Source: Fibrobacterota bacterium
GTDB taxonomy: Bacteria > Fibrobacterota > Chitinivibrionia > Chitinivibrionales > JANQEN01
Assembly (NCBI GenBank): GCA_030619215.1
Contig: JAUXBV010000166.1
Coordinates: 1-7,215, forward strand
Length of the DNA stretch: 7,215 nt
Direction of reading: 5' to 3'
The notes under the pieces are model-generated. The model ran no database searches and was not told where the DNA came from. It worked only from the letters and a program-made list of their open reading frames with translations. Positions 6,201 to 7,215 of the stretch are shown one piece after another (position 1 is the stretch's first letter; each line of letters opens with the position of its first letter). The position numbers and the translations under genes are program-made.

Positions 6201-7215
6201 TGATGAACCCCTCACGTTCACTATCATGGCATGGATAAAAAAAGATGGTACCACTGAGACAGACGATATGATCTTCGGCAAGTACAATCACACAGCAGGG
6301 GAGGGGTATAGACTCTATTCGCACGATGATACGCTCAGAATGGACCTGTACAGCCATGCAGATACAGGCACTTCAGCTATTGGCACGGGCTGGCGGCACG
6401 TTGCGGTTACCTTTGACAAGTACCAGGGCTGGCTCAAGCTGTTTGTTGACGGCAAGGTGGATGCAATTAAACGGATCATGCCGACTGTAAAGGTGAGCTC
6501 AATCGACGCCACTATCGGTAATAGTTTTGCAGGTATTATTGATGACGTCCGGTTCTACAACGAGGCAATATCCGAGGAAACGGTACGGGCCATAGCCCTG
6601 AACGGCTACCGTGCGAATCAGGGACAGTACATGTTGCGTGCGGATAATAACAACACTGTTTTTATCAAGATCAACGGCACATCCGCAGAGCCGGAGCAGT
6701 ACCCCATATTCCAGATTGCCAATTACTGGGCGACACACACACCTTATGCAGTGTATTACGACGGCAGCAGGATGGCGAGTACGGCTGATTATATTACCAG
6801 CCTGGATGATGACGATAATATTCTCTACCTCGGATTTAATAAAAAGGTCACTACCACAGACCTGCTGATCTATATCGACGATACGGACAGCTCCGGGGCG
6901 TTTATGACAGGCCCTACCAAGAAGATGTACTGGGGTACTGACGGCAACCATTTCTATGTGAAAAATTTATCCGGCACCACTTTTGGCTCATCAGGCTCTA
7001 ATGAGTTTTACCTGTACTGGAAGATGGATTTGACCGCTCATGACGGAGAGATTGATCAGTTCAAGTCTTCAGAACTTGACCCGGGTGAAGCTATTTCATC
7101 TGCTGATAATTTAGTCAACTCCGCTGCTACTCATATAATGACTCATAGAAGGGCTGTTTTGTCAGGTAGTTGGTATTATACACGGACCTGGGAAGACGCG
7201 ACCGCTCCTCCGACA
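136..7215 (+). CDS. Giant secreted modular LamG/DUF2341 surface protein, 3' end beyond window
   Basis: This single frame has no stop from ATG 136 to the final base, so at least 2,360 residues are encoded and the C-terminus is missing. In-frame stops at 28-30, 37-39 and 79-81 close the frame upstream. ATG 136 is the only in-frame ATG before the hydrophobic segment and gives a well-formed signal peptide, which decides the start. No Shine-Dalgarno motif is seen. Domains in order: signal peptide, two jelly-roll-like repeats, LamG-cadherin-like twice, DUF2341-LamG twice, an unknown region, LamG, and another unknown region. The protein is visibly rich in Asp, Asn, Gly, Ser, Thr and aromatics and poor in long hydrophobic stretches after residue 38, as expected for an extracellular acidic beta-sandwich chain. 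No enzyme signature was recognised. LamG domains in other proteins bind sugars or proteins, so I infer adhesion or polysaccharide binding outside the cell. The anchoring mode cannot be seen. The frame and domain class are firm; the biological role is inference. Confidence 0.95.
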   Translation, partial: MHSKKPTRLKNSHKKSKFLFLLPLFPILLLSILDFCFADEITIGAGTQTGTHKPTDAYYKYSYTQQIFLQSEIATEGRIDSIYFYWTGNAARSRTVVVYLGHTTKSTFTGTTDWVAVSGLTQVFSGTYSLTSSAGWHKIVFSTPFYYNNSDNLLIAFDDNTGSFVSNADEFNATIHGTNRSLYYYSDLTNPSPSSPPTSLALSTSCANIKIAINPDVIGIGTGTSVNQHLPDEVGYEYSYTQQIYLQSEIDAGEAVNIDSIYFYWTGNAARSRSVVVYMANTSKSTFTGTTDYVALASLTQVFSGTYSLTTTAGWHKIVLDDPFYYNNSDNLLIAFDDNTGSWYSTTDEFYCSSVGSNRSLYYYQDATNILPSSPSATYSAISSYRANLMLATSPGTALTAPVAGAGTCLSFDGTGDYVSVPSSGVSTSFTLEFWIKPNSVGDADRIFLQGSGANASQQIGAVWDNTYDQIHFVRATGADAAPQAETAPITDDNSTWTHVAWTFDGTSTHNVYVNGQSSSGTDHTGSYYIGGNFYIGCRAGTSNMFNGSLDNVRLWEDVRTQTEIQNYMYETLDTNSADANNLVLAFRFDEPSGATAICFTDDPNNGTITGATRATSEAWKNRSTDDDTPITFFAGYDPNEDAVTLSQTVAPTNGALLFDHTNVEITYVPDKNASGADAFTFQISDGTETDTYQMSISSTNNNISPVAGSGNCLSFDGVDEYILLPDGDMVSSTWTLEFWVKPNSPGDAERIFLLGADAGTSRQIMALWYGDHVECYQSSTGSSGTPQIATGTITDDNSTWTHVAWTYNGSSHTVYVNGQSSSGTVTAGSCGISGGSYIGTWATTGTKCWTGSLDEIRLWDDVRTITEIQNNRYTALVGNESNLVGYWRFDESSGDFAYDYAGADDHGYLKNMEDGDFVNDNTWKYRSMQTSSSMSHSAGYDPDGNSLTITESGGPTSGLSFDNPNRECDYTAGATPGTITYTYQVSDAKDKTRATDTYAMEIEVTGSEDYSTWSYSQSFYLNTTVTGADVDNDVYNFPVLIRLDTTNFDFSEPLSTGYDIRFSKSDIDQHLYYERERWTLADSVAEFWVRVDTVQGNDNTQYIKMFWGKTGASDASSSDDVFKTDANYDFNGVWHLSDSYLDATGNNNDGTQGGGVADATGMVGRCKSFDGSNDSIQCGSGSSIDDLDVITIEAWIYTKGWGEGSYGRIMEKCVTGSSAGLKFFMGNGGGSNGTQALAFQRDRTTDTDVRSSDYSIKLNQWTHVVAVMNSTTSTKLYINGTEASYITQTLGSGSVVSDAAYNLNIGNKGDGTRTFDGYIDDLRISDVTRSADWIKLSYENQRLAQTLVHDEVYSNWTYNSNWTINTSSAGANVSGGVTDFPLLLRFDATNFTFADAETNGQDLRFARTIGSDEKHLYYEIERWDNGSEVGEVWVRVDSIKGNDATQYIKMYWGNSGVRNRSRGDRVFDVSEGFAGTWHMSESPAGGSGAIKDQTWNANNGTPGADMDGNDLVDGTVGKCIEFDGADDSIQAGSYASLDDINTLTISAWINPTGWGENSLGRIVSKNENLMYLLDNGNATATFWLSRDRATTGTSVRSANSTVSLSEWAYVVAVMNGTSGTTLYHNGTETSYHAQIAGTGDVTTDAAGNLVIGNRSNGERAFYGKIDELRMSNTTRSADWIKLCYETQRSDQITVTGEDVELLPITVNHNIGSKGTSDTVEIYTDDWKIIFDEDIGGGIKWLSDESQGGGSNQLQDDKNLFYIRTDNTGAHTTTGTLTLKESNSLFCNLLQEFSINDRDWDVEYNIYGNGRMFVRVSFEALDSYDPVGGLKFMVRSDVTNRGYYTETGDGSEDQCNYLLHSDKASSRFDILLALYEDWSQADDYTAADANDWFGIEDNDWEIAAGKKQIWEFMVDFAHKKWNDTAGIGKVVDDYRDENDRDSLVFTKGAYRMEKSWQHRMVGHWPFDEASSGSANADTAFDYSPATHYGVITGGDWADGKWNNGLDLDGASDLVTLTTPETFDEPLTFTIMAWIKKDGTTETDDMIFGKYNHTAGEGYRLYSHDDTLRMDLYSHADTGTSAIGTGWRHVAVTFDKYQGWLKLFVDGKVDAIKRIMPTVKVSSIDATIGNSFAGIIDDVRFYNEAISEETVRAIALNGYRANQGQYMLRADNNNTVFIKINGTSAEPEQYPIFQIANYWATHTPYAVYYDGSRMASTADYITSLDDDDNILYLGFNKKVTTTDLLIYIDDTDSSGAFMTGPTKKMYWGTDGNHFYVKNLSGTTFGSSGSNEFYLYWKMDLTAHDGEIDQFKSSELDPGEAISSADNLVNSAATHIMTHRRAVLSGSWYYTRTWEDATAPPT
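250..774 (+). repeat. N-terminal jelly-roll-like repeat, copy 1 (residues 39-213)
   Basis: This is the first of two tandem domains of about 175 residues. It starts with ITIGAGT, followed by YSYTQQIFLQSEI, IDSIYFYWTG, TQVFSGTYSL, DNLLIAFDDNTG and NRSLYYYSD, ending near NIKIAINP. I recognise this string of motifs from surface and secreted proteins of Bacteroidota, where such beta-sandwich modules sit near cleaved-adhesin-like and Fn3 domains. That assignment is from memory, not a search. The function in those proteins is not settled; binding or a structural stalk are the usual suggestions. It follows the signal peptide directly, so it would be the outermost N-terminal module. Confidence 0.7.
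784..1320 (+). repeat. N-terminal jelly-roll-like repeat, copy 2 (residues 217-395)
   Basis: This is the second copy of the preceding domain, offset by 179 codons (537 bases) over its core. Between residues 79-163 and 258-342 I count 71 of 85 identical positions without a gap. Motifs recur as YSYTQQIYLQSEI, IDSIYFYWTG, TQVFSGTYSL, DNLLIAFDDNTG and NRSLYYYQD. The DNA itself is also conserved, with uninterrupted identical runs at 499-527/1036-1064 and 580-620/1117-1157. Copy 2 is two residues longer near residue 255 and carries Cys352, which copy 1 lacks; copy 1 instead has Cys206. Confidence 0.72.
1345..1845 (+). other. LamG domain 1 (residues 404-570)
   Basis: This is a concanavalin A-like (LamG/pentraxin-type) beta-sandwich. 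Family signposts in order are CLSFDGTGDYVSVP (409 on), FTLEFWIKPN (430-439), TWTHVAWTFDG (496-506), VYVNGQ (512-517), IGCRAG (536-541) and the closing strand GSLDNVRLWEDVRT (548-561). This order and spacing is the usual one for bacterial LamG modules of about 160 residues. Such domains normally bind glycans or proteins, sometimes with calcium; no ligand can be read from the sequence. It is followed by a trailing strand region (FRFDEPSG, 588-595) and then a cadherin/Ig-like domain, and the whole block is repeated immediately afterwards. Confidence 0.85.
2011..2232 (+). other. Cadherin/Ig-like spacer domain 1 (residues 626-699)
   Basis: This segment of about 74 residues shows the pattern of bacterial cadherin-like or Ig-like modules: GYDPNEDAVTLS (636-647), PTNGALLFD (652-660), ITYVPDKNASGADAFTF (666-682) and QISDGTETD (683-691). 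The family pattern is DP-x-D-x-L-T, then PxxGxL, then YxPxxxxxGxDxFxxxxxDG, and all of it is present. These domains usually act as calcium-stabilised spacers in long surface proteins. Here it joins LamG 1 to LamG 2. Confidence 0.75.
2260..2754 (+). other. LamG domain 2 (residues 709-873)
   Basis: This is a close relative of LamG 1. Its motifs are CLSFDGVDEYILLP (713 on), WTLEFWVKPNSPGDAERIFL (735-754), ITDDNSTWTHVAWTYNG (794-810), VYVNGQSSSG (815-824) and GSLDEIRLWDDVRT (852-865). The first motif lies 304 residues after its counterpart in LamG 1, and stretches such as DDNSTWTHVAWT and VYVNGQSSSG are identical between the two, so the pair arose by duplication. The trailing GYWRFDESSG (886-895) is typical of the segment flanking LamG modules. 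There are extra Cys residues at 776, 831 and 849. Confidence 0.85.
2941..3159 (+). other. Cadherin/Ig-like spacer domain 2 (residues 936-1008)
   Basis: This is the second copy of the spacer type found after LamG 1. It shows GYDPDGNSLTIT (940-951), GGPTSGLSFD (954-963), the acidic/aromatic CDYTAG (969-974) and GTITYTYQVSDAKDK (979-993), ending IEVTGS. It keeps the DPDG and YQVSD landmarks but is more diverged and slightly shorter in the middle than copy 1. It closes the LamG-cadherin double block and leads directly into the first DUF2341. Confidence 0.68.
3172..3468 (+). other. DUF2341 domain 1 (residues 1013-1111)
   Basis: This matches the DUF2341 pattern: an opening strand with FPVLIRLD (1038-1045), then GYDIRFSKSD (1058-1067), LYYERERW (1072-1079), AEFWVRVDTVQGND (1086-1099) and TQYIKMFWGK (1101-1110). 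The final Y/F-W-G-N/K is the family's usual ending (commonly YYGN). DUF2341 has no established activity; it is often found next to LamG domains in large exported proteins of bacteria and archaea, exactly as here. It is followed by LamG 3, and the pair is then repeated. Confidence 0.82.
3532..4164 (+). other. LamG domain 3 (residues 1133-1343)
   Basis: The domain opens with GVWHLSDSYLDATGNNNDGT (1133-1152), a common lead-in to LamG modules that follow DUF2341. It continues with CKSFDGSNDSIQC (1167-1179), ITIEAWIYTKGWG (1191-1203), QWTHVVAVMNS (1262-1272), KLYINGTEA (1276-1284), LNIGNKGDG (1304-1312) and GYIDDLRISDVTRSADWIKL (1318-1337). Cys1167 and Cys1179 flank the first strand. This LamG subtype is closer to LamG 4 than to LamG 1 or 2, as seen from the shared TRSADWIKL ending and the GWGE-S-GRI segment. 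Confidence 0.85.
4201..4503 (+). other. DUF2341 domain 2 (residues 1356-1456)
   Basis: This is the second DUF2341, 345 residues after the first. Counterparts are FPLLLRFDATNF (1381-1392), GQDLRFART (1401-1409), LYYEIERWD (1417-1425), GEVWVRVDSIKGNDATQYIK (1431-1450) and MYWGN (1451-1455). It is slightly closer to the family pattern than copy 1 (YEIERW, YWGN). Its position between LamG 3 and LamG 4 supports duplication of a DUF2341-LamG unit. Confidence 0.82.
4561..5202 (+). other. LamG domain 4 (residues 1476-1687)
   Basis: LamG landmarks in order are GTWHMSESPAGG (1476-1487), CIEFDGADDSIQAG (1520-1533), LTISAWINPTGWGENS (1544-1559), SEWAYVVAVMNG (1606-1617), TLYHNGTE (1621-1628), LVIGNRSNG (1650-1658) and GKIDELRMSNTTRSADWIKL (1664-1683). 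Compared with LamG 3 it carries a longer loop before the first Cys strand (about 8 residues more) and a shorter middle. Trp-Thr-His is replaced by Trp-Ala-Tyr, a position that is usually WxH in the family. Confidence 0.84.
5224..6000 (+). other. Unrecognised region between LamG 4 and LamG 5 (residues 1697-1955)
   Basis: About 260 residues that I cannot assign to a family. It alternates likely beta strands (VELLPITVNH, DTVEIYTDDWKIIFD, RMFVRVSFEAL, GLKFMVRSDV) with acidic, aromatic segments, then becomes more helix-prone (SSRFDILLALYEDWSQADDY, QIWEFMVDFAHKKWND, GKVVDDYRDENDRDSLVF). The opening strand, followed by GGGIKWLSD (1736-1744), faintly recalls the start of galactose-mutarotase-like sandwich domains; this is an impression only. 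Cys1787 and Cys1855 are its two cysteines. It is the largest piece of this frame without a recognised domain, is not duplicated, and could be the functional, possibly ligand-specific, part of the protein. Confidence 0.5.
6013..6606 (+). other. LamG domain 5 (residues 1960-2157)
   Basis: This is a single, unpaired LamG module. Signposts are MVGHWPFDEASSG (1960-1972), LDLDGASDLVTL (2005-2016), LTFTIMAWIKKDG (2026-2038), WRHVAVTFDKYQG (2086-2098), KLFVDGKVD (2101-2109), ATIGNSFAG (2125-2133) and IIDDVRFYNEAISEETV (2134-2150). It is diverged from the other four: the Cys before the first FDG strand is replaced (LDLDG), and the closing strand ends in the common FYNxAIS form. It is the most canonical LamG_3-like module of the set and probably has a separate origin. 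Confidence 0.86.
6622..7215 (+). other. Unrecognised C-terminal region, cut by window (residues 2163-2360)
   Basis: About 200 residues after LamG 5 with no family I recognise. Likely strands include NTVFIKING (2173-2181), YAVYYDGS (2205-2212), NILYLGFN (2228-2235), TDLLIYIDDTDSSG (2241-2254), KKMYWGTDGNHFYVKNLSG (2262-2280) and EFYLYWKMDLT (2290-2300). Short acidic runs (SLDDDDN, YIDDTD) could bind calcium or be loops. The pattern of a surface-exposed beta domain fits, but no function can be given. It ends at TAPPT, which looks like a linker into another module, so the protein probably continues well beyond this point. Confidence 0.5.

Noticed and set aside
6499..6951. Minus-strand open frame of 150 codons
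   Set aside because: It is antisense to LamG domain 5 and the C-terminal region. It has no recognisable domain and no ribosome binding context, so it is a shadow of the coding strand.

Overview
The window is almost entirely one very large + strand reading frame. It begins at ATG 136 and runs without a stop to the last base (7215), giving at least 2,360 codons. It is preceded by a short AT-rich leader (1-135). I see no second gene, tRNA, rRNA, insertion sequence or CRISPR array. The encoded protein has a clear signal peptide and then a chain of beta-rich extracellular domains, so this is the 5' part of a giant secreted or cell-surface modular protein. Its C-terminus, and so its anchoring or secretion signal, lies beyond the window.

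Layout of the protein (residues): signal peptide 1-38; two near-identical jelly-roll-like repeats of a type I associate with Bacteroidota surface proteins (about 39-213 and 217-395); a doubled block of LamG plus cadherin/Ig-like domain (404-699 and 709-1008); a doubled block of DUF2341 plus LamG (1013-1343 and 1356-1687); an unrecognised region of about 260 residues (1697-1955); a fifth LamG domain (1960-2157); and a second unrecognised region (2163-2360) that is still open at the edge. The first six modules therefore come as three side-by-side pairs, which points to growth by internal duplication. LamG (concanavalin A-like sandwich) domains usually bind glycans or proteins, and no catalytic domain is recognisable, so adhesion or polymer binding at the cell surface is the most reasonable role.

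The leader contains several small inverted repeats and two strings that loosely resemble the core of cobalamin riboswitches. It also contains a plausible sigma70-type promoter. No Shine-Dalgarno sequence precedes the ATG.

Organism: the signal peptide, the LamG/DUF2341/cadherin-like mix and mid-range base composition fit an environmental, probably Gram-negative bacterium of the kind that carries giant surface proteins (Bacteroidota/Fibrobacterota, Desulfobacterota or uncultured relatives). The sequence does not allow a firmer placement.
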